Assembly (NCBI GenBank): GCA_021324635.1
Contig: JAJPIS010000107.1
Location: 62,001 to 126,000 of the forward strand
DNA length: 64,000 nucleotides
From: Gemmatimonadota bacterium
GTDB taxonomy: Bacteria > Gemmatimonadota > Gemmatimonadetes > Gemmatimonadales > Gemmatimonadaceae
Reading direction: 5' to 3'
Below, piece by piece: positions 1 to 10,501 of this stretch. The position numbers and the translations under genes were made by a program. Position 1 is the first letter of the stretch. Each line of letters starts with the position of its first letter. The notes beneath the pieces were generated by a model. That model saw only the letters and a list, made by a program, of their open reading frames with translations, did not search any database and was not told where the DNA came from.

Positions 1-920
1 CCGGCGACAACCTCTGGGGCGCGACGATCTTCGCCCGCGATCCGCAGTCCGGCAACGCACGCTGGGCGTACCAGGTGACGCCTCACGACTCGTGGGACTA
101 CGACGCCGTCAATGAAGCGATCCCGGTCGACATCACGATCAACGGCCAGCCGCGCAAAGTCGTGGTGCACTTCGATCGCAACGGCTTTGCCTACACGATC
201 GATCGGCAAACCGGCGAGGTGCTCGTCGCGCAGCCGTTCCAGGATGTGAACTGGGCGACCGGGGTCGACCTCAAGACCGGCCGCCCGCAGCGCGTGCCGG
301 CCAAGGAGACGCACCAGGGGGTCAACACGACGGACATCTGCCCCTCCTCCACCGGTGCGCGCGACCAGCAGCCTGCCGGCTTCTCGCCCCGGACGCATCT
401 CTTCTACACGCCCTCGACCAAGCTGTGCATGGACTACGCGGGGCTGAAGGCGAACTACATCGCGGGGACGCCGTACCTCGGCGCCGATGTGCGCATGTAC
501 GCCGAGCCGAACAGTTGGAACCACCGCGGGGACTTCATCGCCTGGGATCCGGCGACCGGCAAGAAGGTGTGGGACATCCCCGAGCGCTTCCCCGTCTGGA
601 GCGGCCCGGTCGTCACCGCCAGCGACATCCTGTTCTACGGCACGATGGACGGATGGTTCAAGGCGGTCGACGCGAAGAGTGGGAAGGTGCTCTGGCAGTT
701 CAAGTGTGGGTCCGGGATCGTCGGGAATCCCATCACGTACATGGGGCCGGACGGGAAACAGTACGTGGCCGTGTACTCCGGGATCGGCGGCTGGTTGGGC
801 GCGATCGCGCTCGGTCTCTCGGCCAACGACCCCACGGCCGCGCTCGGGGCGACCGGCGCCATGCCCGATCTGCCGCAGTACACCGCCCCGGGCGGTGTGG
901 TCTACGTCTTCTCGCTCTGA
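1..920 (+). CDS. xoxF: Lanthanide-dependent methanol dehydrogenase XoxF-type PQQ protein (3' fragment, 5' end outside window)
   Basis: Open from window start in frame 3; GDNLWGATIFARDPQSG...TPHDSWDYDAVNE, ERFPVWSGPVVTA, FYGTMDGWFKAVDAKSGKVLWQFK, GGWLGAI...YVFSL match the PQQ alcohol dehydrogenase C-terminal half. The DYD motif (Ln-coordinating Asp) and following xoxJ/cytochrome genes support XoxF. Confidence 0.9.
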   Translation, partial: GDNLWGATIFARDPQSGNARWAYQVTPHDSWDYDAVNEAIPVDITINGQPRKVVVHFDRNGFAYTIDRQTGEVLVAQPFQDVNWATGVDLKTGRPQRVPAKETHQGVNTTDICPSSTGARDQQPAGFSPRTHLFYTPSTKLCMDYAGLKANYIAGTPYLGADVRMYAEPNSWNHRGDFIAWDPATGKKVWDIPERFPVWSGPVVTASDILFYGTMDGWFKAVDAKSGKVLWQFKCGSGIVGNPITYMGPDGKQYVAVYSGIGGWLGAIALGLSANDPTAALGATGAMPDLPQYTAPGGVVYVFSL

Positions 921-927
921 CGCCCCA

Positions 928-1956
928 GTGATCGGCAGCACGACGCGCGGGACCCGACCAGTCGACGTGCTCCGCGGCGCGGCGCTCGCGACGACGCTGG
1001 CCCTGGCCATCGTGCTCCTCGCATCACCGGCTGGGGCACAGGGCGGCGCCCACGGCGACGGGCTCGGCGACGCGATGGGAGGCGGCTCGCGCGGCGCTCC
1101 TGCGGCCGCACCGCCCGGCGTGCTGCGCATCTGCGCCGATCCGAACAACATGCCCTTCTCGGACCGGGCCGGCGAGGGCTTCGAGAATCGGATCGGCGCG
1201 ATCCTCGCTGCCGAGCTGCACGAGCGGCCGGTCTACACGTGGTGGGCGCAGCGGCGCGGATTCATCCGGAATACGCTCGGTGCGCATCGGTGCGATGTCG
1301 TCCTCGGCATCATCGCCGGCGACGAGCAGGTGAGCACGACCCGCCCCTACTATCGCTCGACATACGTCTTCGTCGCGCCGCGGCGTAGCCGGACGGCACG
1401 GGCCGCCGGGCCCCGCATCGCCTCCTTCGACGACCCGCGCCTTCGTGGACTGCGCATCGGGGTGCACGTGATCGGCGCCGACTACAACAGCCTGCCGCCT
1501 GCCGTGGCGCTCGCCCAGCGCGACCTTGTACACAACGTCGTCGGCTACAGCATCTACGGGAACTACGCGGAGGCGAGCCCGCCCTCCAAGCTGATCGACG
1601 CGGTCGGCCGCGGCGCGGTGGACATCGCGGTCGCGTGGGGGCCGCTCGCGGGCTACTTCGCCCAGCATTCGCCCGTCCCCCTGACGATCACCCCGGTCGA
1701 GACCCCGTTCGCCGGCCGTGGGATCCCGTTCACGTACGACATCGCGGTGGGGGTCAGGCACGGGGATGCCGCGCTGCGCGCTCGCCTGGATCGTGCCCTG
1801 GTCCGGCGCCACGATGCGATCGAACGGATCCTGCGCCGCTACGGCGTCCCTCTCGTGCGGGAGTCGCCAGGGCGGACGCCTCCGACGGCGGCGGAGGGCC
1901 GACGGCCGTGCACCGCCAACCAAGAGGACCGCACATGCGCCTGGAACGGCAGGTGA
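928..1956 (+). CDS. xoxJ: XoxJ-like quinoprotein-dehydrogenase-associated periplasmic substrate-binding protein
   Basis: In-frame GTG at 928; signal peptide followed by VLRICADPNNMPFSDRAGEGFENRIGAILAAEL...CDVVLGIIAG...YYRSTYVFV, typical of the family; located just 3' of xoxF. Confidence 0.85.
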   Translation: MIGSTTRGTRPVDVLRGAALATTLALAIVLLASPAGAQGGAHGDGLGDAMGGGSRGAPAAAPPGVLRICADPNNMPFSDRAGEGFENRIGAILAAELHERPVYTWWAQRRGFIRNTLGAHRCDVVLGIIAGDEQVSTTRPYYRSTYVFVAPRRSRTARAAGPRIASFDDPRLRGLRIGVHVIGADYNSLPPAVALAQRDLVHNVVGYSIYGNYAEASPPSKLIDAVGRGAVDIAVAWGPLAGYFAQHSPVPLTITPVETPFAGRGIPFTYDIAVGVRHGDAALRARLDRALVRRHDAIERILRRYGVPLVRESPGRTPPTAAEGRRPCTANQEDRTCAWNGR

Positions 1957-2551
1957 CGCAGCAGCCGACCGCCGGCGCCCCCGCGCCCCTGGACGCGAGG
2001 GCGCGTCGGGCAGGGGCGACATCGGTCGTGCGCGCGCTGGCGTGGGGCATCGCTGGGGCGGGAGCGGGCCTCGCCGTGGGCGCGTGTCAGCGAGTCGGGC
2101 AGCCGGACCTTCGGGCCAACGAGCAGGGTCCGTCGACCCGGACCCAGATCAGCGCTGCCACACTCGCGCAACGGCCCGGGGTCGAACCGGGGATCCACGC
2201 CGCCGCCGTGATCGGCGATGTGCACAACCCCTACACGGGCAATGTCGGCGCGGCCGCCGAAGGGCGGCAGCTCTTCGTCCAGTACAACTGCTCCGGATGC
2301 CATGGCGGGCGCGCCGGCGGCGGTATGGGGCCGAGCCTGCGCGATAGTGCGTGGGTCTACGGGAACACGGACGCCGACCTCTACGACACCATCTTCGAGG
2401 GCCGACCGGCCGGGATGCCGACATGGGGCACGAAGATCTCCGCCGATCAGATCTGGAAGCTCATCACCTACATCCGCACGCTCGGCACCCCGCAGGAACC
2501 CGATCCGCCGCCGCCCCAGGCCCACCCGCCTCTGACACCGAGTGCCGGGTG

Positions 2552-2552
<1 letters not shown>
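1935..2552 (+). CDS. c-type cytochrome, putative XoxG-like electron acceptor, possibly lipoprotein-anchored
   Basis: CSGCH heme motif, distal GMPTWG Met region; N-terminal hydrophobic stretch ending AVGAC; overlaps xoxJ stop. Confidence 0.8.
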
Positions 2553-3610
<1,058 letters not shown>

Positions 3611-3627
3611 CGATCGGGAGATCACCC

Positions 3628-5595
3628 GTGGCCGTCACCGCGCCTGTCACCGTCCCCGCTGCCGAAGCTCCGATCGAGGAGCTACACCGTCTCTGGGAGA
3701 CGCCGCACACGCTCTACGGCGCCCTGGCGACCGTCGACCACAAGAAGATCGGCAAGCGCTATCTCGTCACGGCGTTCGTGTTCCTTCTGGTGGGCGGCCT
3801 CGAGGCGGCGGTGATGCGGGTCCAGCTCGCCGCGCCCGGCATGCGGGTGCTCGGCCCCGAGGCGTACAACCAGTACTTCTCGATGCACGGCCTGACGATG
3901 ATCATCTGGTACGCCTCACCGATCCTGTCGGGCTTCAGTAATTACCTCTGGCCGCTGATGATCGGCGCGCGTGACATGGCCTACCCCCGTGTCAACGCGC
4001 TGAGCTACTGGACGTTTCTCCTCTCGGGCATCTTCCTCTACACGAGTCCCTTCCTCGGGCAAGCGCCCAATGACGGATGGTTCGGGTACGCGCCGTACTC
4101 CCTCCAGCTGTACGACCCCGGCCTGAACATGGACTTCTATGCGCTGGGACTGATCTTCATCACGATCTCCACCACCGTCGGCGCGATCAACTTCATCGGC
4201 ACGATCATGAAGATGCGCTGTCCCGGGATGTCGCTGAACCGGCTGCCGCTCTTCCTCTACGGGACGATGACGGCGTCCTTCTCGATCGTGTTCGCGTTGC
4301 CGGCACTCACGGCCGCCTGCGTCTTCCTGTACTTCGAGCGCCGGTTCGGGATGCACTTCTACGACGTGGCACACCAGGGCAACCCGCTGCTCTGGCAGCA
4401 CCTGTTCTGGATCTTCGGCCATCCCTGGGTCTACATCATCGTGCTGCCCGCGATGGGCATGATCTCGGAAATCATCCCCACCTTCTCACGGCGACCGATC
4501 GTCGGATACCCGATGGTCGCGCTCTCGACGGTCGCGACCGGGATCATCGGCTTCGGTGTCTGGGTCCACCACATGTTCGCGACCGGCATTCCGCCGATTG
4601 CGGCCTCCTACTTCAGCGGCGCGAGCTTCCTCATCACCCTGCCGAGCGCGGTCGCGGTGGTCGCCTGGATCGCCACCGTCTGGACCGGCCGGCCGGTGCT
4701 GAAGACACCGATGATGTTCGCCCTCGGCTTCATCGTGCTGTTCGTGGTCGGCGGGGTCTCGGGCGTCGTCACCGCCGCGGTTCCGTTCGACTGGCAGGTG
4801 ACCGATACGTACTTCGTCGTCGCCCATCTCCACTACGTCCTGGTCGGCATCAACGTCTTCGCCGTCATGGCGGGCTTCTACTACTGGCTCCCCAAGATGA
4901 CCGGGCGGCTGCTCGATGAGCGGCTGGGTCAGGCCAACTTCTGGACGATGTTCATCGGGATGAATCTCGCCTTCTTCCCGATGCACATCGCCGGGCTGCT
5001 CGGGATGCCGCGACGGATCTACACGTACCCGGCCGGGGTCGGGCTCGGGGCGGTGAATCTCCTCGAGACGATCGGCGCCTACATCTTCGCGCTCGGCGTG
5101 CTGCTGTTCGTCATCAACTTCTTCTGGAGCCTGCGCGCCGGCGAGCCCGCCGGGTCCAATCCGTGGGACGCGGGGACGCTCGAGTGGGCGAGCACGTCTC
5201 CGCCCCCGCCATTCAACTTCGCGGTCCTTCCGACCGTGCGGAGCCGGAATCCGCTCTGGGAGGGACACCCGGGCGCCACCGCCGAGGGGGAGGTGGGGCC
5301 CGAACGCAGCAGTGTGTTCCGGGGACCGGTCCTGGACCGGGGACGCGAGACGCTGGCGACGTCGCCGCTGGAGGGGCACACGATGGCCCAGCAGCTCATG
5401 CCCGAGGATTCGCTCTGGCCGCTCCTGCTCGCCCTCGGGCTCACGGCAGCGTTCTACGGGTTCGTGTTCAGCGTCTGGTGGCTCGCCTGCGCCGGGATCG
5501 TGTGGGTTGCGATCTCGCTGGGCGCCTGGCTCTGGCCGACGGGTGACGAGGCGGACGAGCGGCCGGTGCACCTCCCGGCGCCGGGGGTCGCATGA
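3628..5595 (+). CDS. ctaD: Cytochrome c oxidase subunit I with C-terminal extension resembling subunit IV
   Basis: HGLTMIIWYASP, WQHLFWIFGHPWVYIIVLPAMGM, VWVHHMFATG, DTYFVVAHLHYVL; extra 2-TM tail EDSLWPLLLALGLTAAFYGFVFSVWWLACAG. Confidence 0.95.
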   Translation: MAVTAPVTVPAAEAPIEELHRLWETPHTLYGALATVDHKKIGKRYLVTAFVFLLVGGLEAAVMRVQLAAPGMRVLGPEAYNQYFSMHGLTMIIWYASPILSGFSNYLWPLMIGARDMAYPRVNALSYWTFLLSGIFLYTSPFLGQAPNDGWFGYAPYSLQLYDPGLNMDFYALGLIFITISTTVGAINFIGTIMKMRCPGMSLNRLPLFLYGTMTASFSIVFALPALTAACVFLYFERRFGMHFYDVAHQGNPLLWQHLFWIFGHPWVYIIVLPAMGMISEIIPTFSRRPIVGYPMVALSTVATGIIGFGVWVHHMFATGIPPIAASYFSGASFLITLPSAVAVVAWIATVWTGRPVLKTPMMFALGFIVLFVVGGVSGVVTAAVPFDWQVTDTYFVVAHLHYVLVGINVFAVMAGFYYWLPKMTGRLLDERLGQANFWTMFIGMNLAFFPMHIAGLLGMPRRIYTYPAGVGLGAVNLLETIGAYIFALGVLLFVINFFWSLRAGEPAGSNPWDAGTLEWASTSPPPPFNFAVLPTVRSRNPLWEGHPGATAEGEVGPERSSVFRGPVLDRGRETLATSPLEGHTMAQQLMPEDSLWPLLLALGLTAAFYGFVFSVWWLACAGIVWVAISLGAWLWPTGDEADERPVHLPAPGVA

Positions 5596-6212
5596 CGGCC
5601 CGCGCGATGCCGACCGCACTGCCGACCGCGATGCCGACCGCACTGCCGATCGGCAACGGCGTCCCCCGGAGTCCCGGGTGGTGGGCGCTCATCTGGACGA
5701 TCGCCACCGAGGCGTGCCTGTTCGCCTACCTGCTGTTCTCCTACTACTACCTCGCGTCGCAGGCACGCGGGCCGTGGCCGTCGACCGGGCCGCTCAGCCT
5801 CACGCTCGCCATCCCCCAGACGTGCCTCCTGGTGGCGAGCAGTGTCGTGTACTGGTGGGGCGAGAAAGGCATCGAGCGCGGAGACCAGGGTCGCCTGCGC
5901 CTCGGGCTCCTGGTCACGTTCATCATGGGCGTGGTCTTCCTCATCCTCGAGGGCCTCGATTGGAACAATCAGCCGTTCACGGCGAAGACGGATGCGTTCG
6001 GCTCCCTCTACTACACGATCACGGGCTTCCATGGCGCCCACGTGATCGTCGGGTTGCTCCTCAACCTCATCGTGCAGATCTGGGCGTGGCGTGGGACGTT
6101 CACGCGCGAGCGGCACCTCGCCGTCACCAACGCCGGCATGTATTGGCACTTCGTCGACGTCGTCTGGCTGTTTGTCTTCACGACCTTTTACCTGACGCCG
6201 CGGTGGGGCTGA
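5592..6212 (+). CDS. ctaE: Cytochrome c oxidase subunit III
   Basis: WTIATEACLFAYLLFSYYYLAS, FHGAHVIVGLLLNL, NAGMYWHFVDVVWLFVFTTFYL; ATGA overlap with ctaD. Confidence 0.93.
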   Translation: MTARAMPTALPTAMPTALPIGNGVPRSPGWWALIWTIATEACLFAYLLFSYYYLASQARGPWPSTGPLSLTLAIPQTCLLVASSVVYWWGEKGIERGDQGRLRLGLLVTFIMGVVFLILEGLDWNNQPFTAKTDAFGSLYYTITGFHGAHVIVGLLLNLIVQIWAWRGTFTRERHLAVTNAGMYWHFVDVVWLFVFTTFYLTPRWG

Positions 6213-6234
6213 CGGTGTCGGCCGGAGGCGAGTC

Positions 6235-6669
6235 ATGAGCACCACGGCGCCCGTCACGTCCACGCCGGCGCCCGCCCCGGGTGAGCGACGGCTGGGGCTA
6301 CTGTGGTTCGCCTTCCTCGGCGGGGCTGCTGCGTGGAGTGTGCAGGAGTTGGTGGGATACATGGTGGTGGCGCACGCGTGCTTCCCCCAACTCGACCCGC
6401 TGGTTCAGCCGGTGCCGTCGTGGGCGCTGCCGGTCGCCGAAGCGATCGGCGTGGTCATGCTCGTCATGGGACTCGTCGCGCTCGTGGCCGCCATTCGCGA
6501 GACCCGACGGCATGAACCGGACTCCCCCGGCTTCACCCGCGCGGCGGCCGAAGCCCACCGCGGGGACGCGCTACGCTATCTCGCTTTTGGCGGGGTGTTC
6601 TTCGACCTGCTGTTCTCGGCCCTCATCGCCTACAACATCTTCTCGCTCTTCGTCGAGCGCACCTGCTGA
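6235..6669 (+). CDS. Small multi-TM membrane protein, end of cytochrome oxidase operon
   Basis: Co-directional ORF with several hydrophobic segments; no family recognised. Confidence 0.7.
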   Translation: MSTTAPVTSTPAPAPGERRLGLLWFAFLGGAAAWSVQELVGYMVVAHACFPQLDPLVQPVPSWALPVAEAIGVVMLVMGLVALVAAIRETRRHEPDSPGFTRAAAEAHRGDALRYLAFGGVFFDLLFSALIAYNIFSLFVERTC

Positions 6670-6687
6670 CCGGTTGGGGCGGCGGCA

Positions 6688-7038
6688 CTACCCGGCGGTC
6701 GGCCGCTCGCCACCTTCCGGCCCGTAGAAGAGCACCCAGACCGCGAGATCGTCGCTGAACTCCTCGAACCGGTGGGTCGCCCCGGCCGGCACGAACAACA
6801 GGTCTCCGGGGCCGAACGTACGCCGGCTCTCGCCGTGGACGAAGGTCCCCCGTCCCCGGACGACCACATACACCTCGTCCCGGGTGTGCGGCGTCTGGGG
6901 GTCCGAGCCTCGCGGGGCGTACATTCCCACCTCCAACGTGCCGTGCTCGAAGACGATCGCGTATTGTTCCTCCGGCAGAGCAGGGAGCTGCCGCAGGCTC
7001 TCGGCAGTCGTGAGGTGGGCGCGGGCGAGGCGAGCCAT
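6688..7038 (-). CDS. Cupin-domain protein
   Basis: TPHTRDEVYVVVRGRGTFVHG...FGPGDLLFVPAGATHRFEEF double-stranded beta-helix motifs. Confidence 0.85.
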   Translation of the reverse strand: MARLARAHLTTAESLRQLPALPEEQYAIVFEHGTLEVGMYAPRGSDPQTPHTRDEVYVVVRGRGTFVHGESRRTFGPGDLLFVPAGATHRFEEFSDDLAVWVLFYGPEGGERPTAG

Positions 7039-7186
7039 GGGGTGATCTCCTGGGCCGGCGGCTGTGGCCGTAGGCGGTACGGCGCTGGTGCGGGGACGTG
7101 GAATATGCGGAACGCGTAGCGGAGGCGCAGCGCGCGCCGATCCGGCGACTGCGCATCACGGTTGGCACTGGCAAGGAGGAGCACAG

Positions 7187-8899
7187 ATGGCGTCGAGCGA
7201 TCAGGAAGCGCGGAGCGGGGTCGACCGGAGGGCGTTCGTCGGCGGGGTCGTCGGAGGTGCGCTCGCGGTGGCGGGCCACGCTGTCCCTGCATGGGCGCGA
7301 GGCGTCGCAGGATCCCCCCGCGACGGCCGCCGACCCGCGGTCGGCACGCCGGATGATTTCGCCCTCGCCGAGGCGACGATCGACCAGCTCCAGGAAGCCA
7401 TGCGGTCGGGCAAGCTCACCGCGCGCTCGATCGCGGAGCAGTATCTGGCGCGGATCGATGCCATGGACCAGCGCGGTCCGGCGGTCAACGCCATCATCGA
7501 GATCAATCCGGATGCCCTCGCCATCGCCGACGCCCTGGACGCGGAGCGCAAGGCCAAAGGGCCACGGAGCCCGATGCATGGCATCCCGGTGGTCATCAAG
7601 GACAATATCGCGACGAAGGATCGGATGCAGACGACGGCCGGATCCCTCGCGCTCGTGGGAGCGACCGCGCCGCGCGATGCCTTTATCGTCGACCGGCTTC
7701 GGGCGGCCGGCGCGGTGATTCTGGCCAAGGCCAATCTCAGCGAGTGGGCGAACTTCCGCTCCACACAGTCGTGCAGCGGCTGGAGCGGGCGCGGCGGACA
7801 GACGCGCAATCCGTACTCGACCGACCGGACCCCCTCGGGGTCGAGCTCCGGGTCGGCGGTTGCCGCCGCCGCGAGCTTCTGCGCCGTGGCGGTCGGGACC
7901 GAGACCGATGGGTCGATAGTCTCACCCTCGTCCTGCTCGGCGCTGGTGGGTCTCAAGCCGACCGTGGGGCTCCTGAGTCGGTCGGGCATCGTGCCCATCT
8001 CTCATAGTCAGGACACTGCCGGCCCGATCTGCCGAACGGTTCGTGACGCGGCCATTCTTCTCTCGGCCATGACCGGCGAGGACGCTCGCGACCCGGCCAC
8101 GGCCGGTAGTCGGAAGCGGAGCGCGCCGGACTACACCAGGTTCCTGGACCCGAACGGCCTCCGCGGGGCGCGCATTGGCGTCGCACGCGCGCACTTCTTC
8201 GGTTACGACCGTGCGCTCGACCGTGCGGTGAACGACGCCCTGGACCTCATGCGGCAGCAGGGAGCGACGATCGTCGACCCGGCGAACCTGACCACCGCTG
8301 GACAGTTCGGCGACGCCGAGCAGGAGGTCCTCCTGTACGAGTTCAAGGCCGACCTCGACCGCTACCTCGCGGATCTGGGCCCGGGCGCTCGCGTGCACAC
8401 GCTCGCCGACGTCATCGCCTTCAACGACGCGCACAGGGACACGGAGCTGCGGTACTTCGGGCAGGAGCTGATGGTCCAGGCGCAGGCCAAGGGGCCGCTG
8501 ACCACGCCCGCGTATCTCGCGGCCCGCGCGAAGTGCGTGCGGATGTCGCGCGCCATGGGCATCGATCACACCATCGTCACACACCGATTGGACGCGATCG
8601 TCGTCCCCACCGGGACGCCACCCACGCCGATCGATCTCGTCAACGGCGACGGCTCCGTCGGCGGCGGCGCGAGCAGCTCCAGCACTGCGGCGGTCGCCGG
8701 CTATCCCAGCATCACGGTGCCGGTCGGCTTCAGCTTCGGGTTACCGATGGGGATGCTGTTCATGGCGCGCGCGTACCAGGAAGGCACGCTTCTGAAGCTC
8801 GCCTATGCGTACGAGCAGGCCTCCAGGATCCGGAAGCCGCCGCAATTCCTCGCCAGGCCGGACCTGGGCCCGACCGGCCGCCCGTCGATGCCCGCCTAG
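7187..8899 (+). CDS. Amidase-signature family hydrolase with Tat-like signal
   Basis: AAGGAGGA RBS just upstream of ATG; DRRAFVGG Tat-like; GIPVVIKDNIATKDRMQTTAGS, TPSGSSSGSAVAAAASFCAVAVGTETDGSI. Confidence 0.93.
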   Translation: MASSDQEARSGVDRRAFVGGVVGGALAVAGHAVPAWARGVAGSPRDGRRPAVGTPDDFALAEATIDQLQEAMRSGKLTARSIAEQYLARIDAMDQRGPAVNAIIEINPDALAIADALDAERKAKGPRSPMHGIPVVIKDNIATKDRMQTTAGSLALVGATAPRDAFIVDRLRAAGAVILAKANLSEWANFRSTQSCSGWSGRGGQTRNPYSTDRTPSGSSSGSAVAAAASFCAVAVGTETDGSIVSPSSCSALVGLKPTVGLLSRSGIVPISHSQDTAGPICRTVRDAAILLSAMTGEDARDPATAGSRKRSAPDYTRFLDPNGLRGARIGVARAHFFGYDRALDRAVNDALDLMRQQGATIVDPANLTTAGQFGDAEQEVLLYEFKADLDRYLADLGPGARVHTLADVIAFNDAHRDTELRYFGQELMVQAQAKGPLTTPAYLAARAKCVRMSRAMGIDHTIVTHRLDAIVVPTGTPPTPIDLVNGDGSVGGGASSSSTAAVAGYPSITVPVGFSFGLPMGMLFMARAYQEGTLLKLAYAYEQASRIRKPPQFLARPDLGPTGRPSMPA

Positions 8900-8900
8900 G

Positions 8901-10481
8901 CTACCGCTGGCCTGCCCGCGACGGCGATCGACGGGCCGGCGTGCCGACCATCGCGACGTGATGATGCATGAGCGCCTCCACCTGGTCGATCTCGCGAGGC
9001 GCTGCGGTCAGCCGCTCGAGCCCCGTGGGCGTGACCACGTAGTCGTCCTCGATCCGAACGCCGATGTTGGCGTAGCGCTGGAGCAGCGGTCGGATGCGGG
9101 CGATGAACGCGCGGTTCCGCGGGGTGTCGGGCAGCACGTCGATCATCCCCGGCCGGATGTAGAGGCCCGGCTCGATCGTGAACACATCGCCGACGCCGAA
9201 CTGGTGCGCACCCGTGTACCACTGCGCAGGATCGTGCACGTCCAACCCGAGCCCGTGCCCGGGGCCATGCGGGCAGAAGAGCGTGACCTGCCGGCAGACG
9301 TTGTCGGGGCGTCCGCAGAACCCGGCCGGCGCGTCGAACACGGCACCGGCCGAGTCGATCAGCCCGAGCCGCGTCAGGCCGGCACCCAGCACGGCGAAGA
9401 CACTGTCGACTTCCTGGCGGGCAGGTACCCCCGGCTTCACCTGTCGCTCGGCGGCCGCCTGCGCGTCCCGTACGATCTGGTAGACGGCGCGCTGGTCGGG
9501 AGTGAACGTGCCGCTGACGGGCAGCGTCCGCGTCACGTCCGCCGCGTAGCCCTGATACTCCGCCGCCACATCCATCACCACCACCTCACCGGCGCGCATC
9601 ACGCGGTCGTCCGCGTCGTAGTGCAGGGTCGTGGAATTGGGACCGGAGCCGACGATCGACGCGTAGGCCGGCCGATCCGCGCCGTTTCGCCGGAAGGTGT
9701 ATTCCATGAGCGCCTGGATCTTGTACTCGTTCATGCTCGGCGCGACTGCCTGCATCGCGGCCCGATGCCCCAGATCCGAGACCTCGGCTGCCCGTTTGAT
9801 GAGCGCGATCTCGGCGGCACCTTTCCGGGCCCGGAGTGCCTCGACGATCGGGGTCGCATCACGCACGTCGAGCCCGATGTGTGATGTTGCCAGGCGCCGC
9901 GCCAGGGCTCGGCCGAAGCTCAGCGAATCACCCCGCACGAACTCCTCCGATTCGGCATCGCTCACGAAATAGTACGGCAGATGCGTCGCCGTCAGCGAGT
10001 CGAGGACGGGATTCAGATCCTCGTCCGACCGCGCGCCATATCCCAGCTCGCGCGCCAGCTCATCGTACCGCACGCGTGTGCCAGTGTAGAACTCGGTCCG
10101 GGGAGCCGGAGGCTGGATGAACATCGTCCCCGTCGTGCGCCCCTCCCGCTTGACGAGGACCAGTGTCGCATCGGGCTCCAGGAACCCGGTGAGGTAGCGG
10201 AACGAAGGCGTCTGTCGGAAGCGCGGATAGTGCTGGACCGGCTCACGGGCACCGGGGATCACCACCACGCCGCTGTCGATGTGCGCGAGCAGCGAATCGC
10301 GGCGTGTCGCGTACTCGGTGGCGTTGATCGCGGCAGGCGGCGCCCCAGGCGCGGCACTCTGCGCACCAGCGCCGCCCGCGGATAGAACGACGAGCCCCAG
10401 GGCGAGCGCGGCGGGCACTGCGCGCGTCAGGACTCGGGGGCGAGGGTCGCGATGAGGTCTCGGGCGAGCTACGGTCGGCAT
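8901..10481 (-). CDS. Secreted M24-family Xaa-Pro aminopeptidase
   Basis: MDVAAEYQGYAADVTRTLPVSG, CPHGPGHGLGLDVHD, FTIEPGLYI, GVRIEDDYVVT; signal peptide. Confidence 0.92.
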   Translation of the reverse strand: MPTVARPRPHRDPRPRVLTRAVPAALALGLVVLSAGGAGAQSAAPGAPPAAINATEYATRRDSLLAHIDSGVVVIPGAREPVQHYPRFRQTPSFRYLTGFLEPDATLVLVKREGRTTGTMFIQPPAPRTEFYTGTRVRYDELARELGYGARSDEDLNPVLDSLTATHLPYYFVSDAESEEFVRGDSLSFGRALARRLATSHIGLDVRDATPIVEALRARKGAAEIALIKRAAEVSDLGHRAAMQAVAPSMNEYKIQALMEYTFRRNGADRPAYASIVGSGPNSTTLHYDADDRVMRAGEVVVMDVAAEYQGYAADVTRTLPVSGTFTPDQRAVYQIVRDAQAAAERQVKPGVPARQEVDSVFAVLGAGLTRLGLIDSAGAVFDAPAGFCGRPDNVCRQVTLFCPHGPGHGLGLDVHDPAQWYTGAHQFGVGDVFTIEPGLYIRPGMIDVLPDTPRNRAFIARIRPLLQRYANIGVRIEDDYVVTPTGLERLTAAPREIDQVEALMHHHVAMVGTPARRSPSRAGQR

Positions 10482-10501
10482 GAGGCGCGATGCGAGGGCG
10501 C

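Noticed and set aside
487-927. N-terminal extension of the XoxJ ORF
   Set aside because: Overlaps the xoxF coding frame; signal peptide begins after GTG 928.
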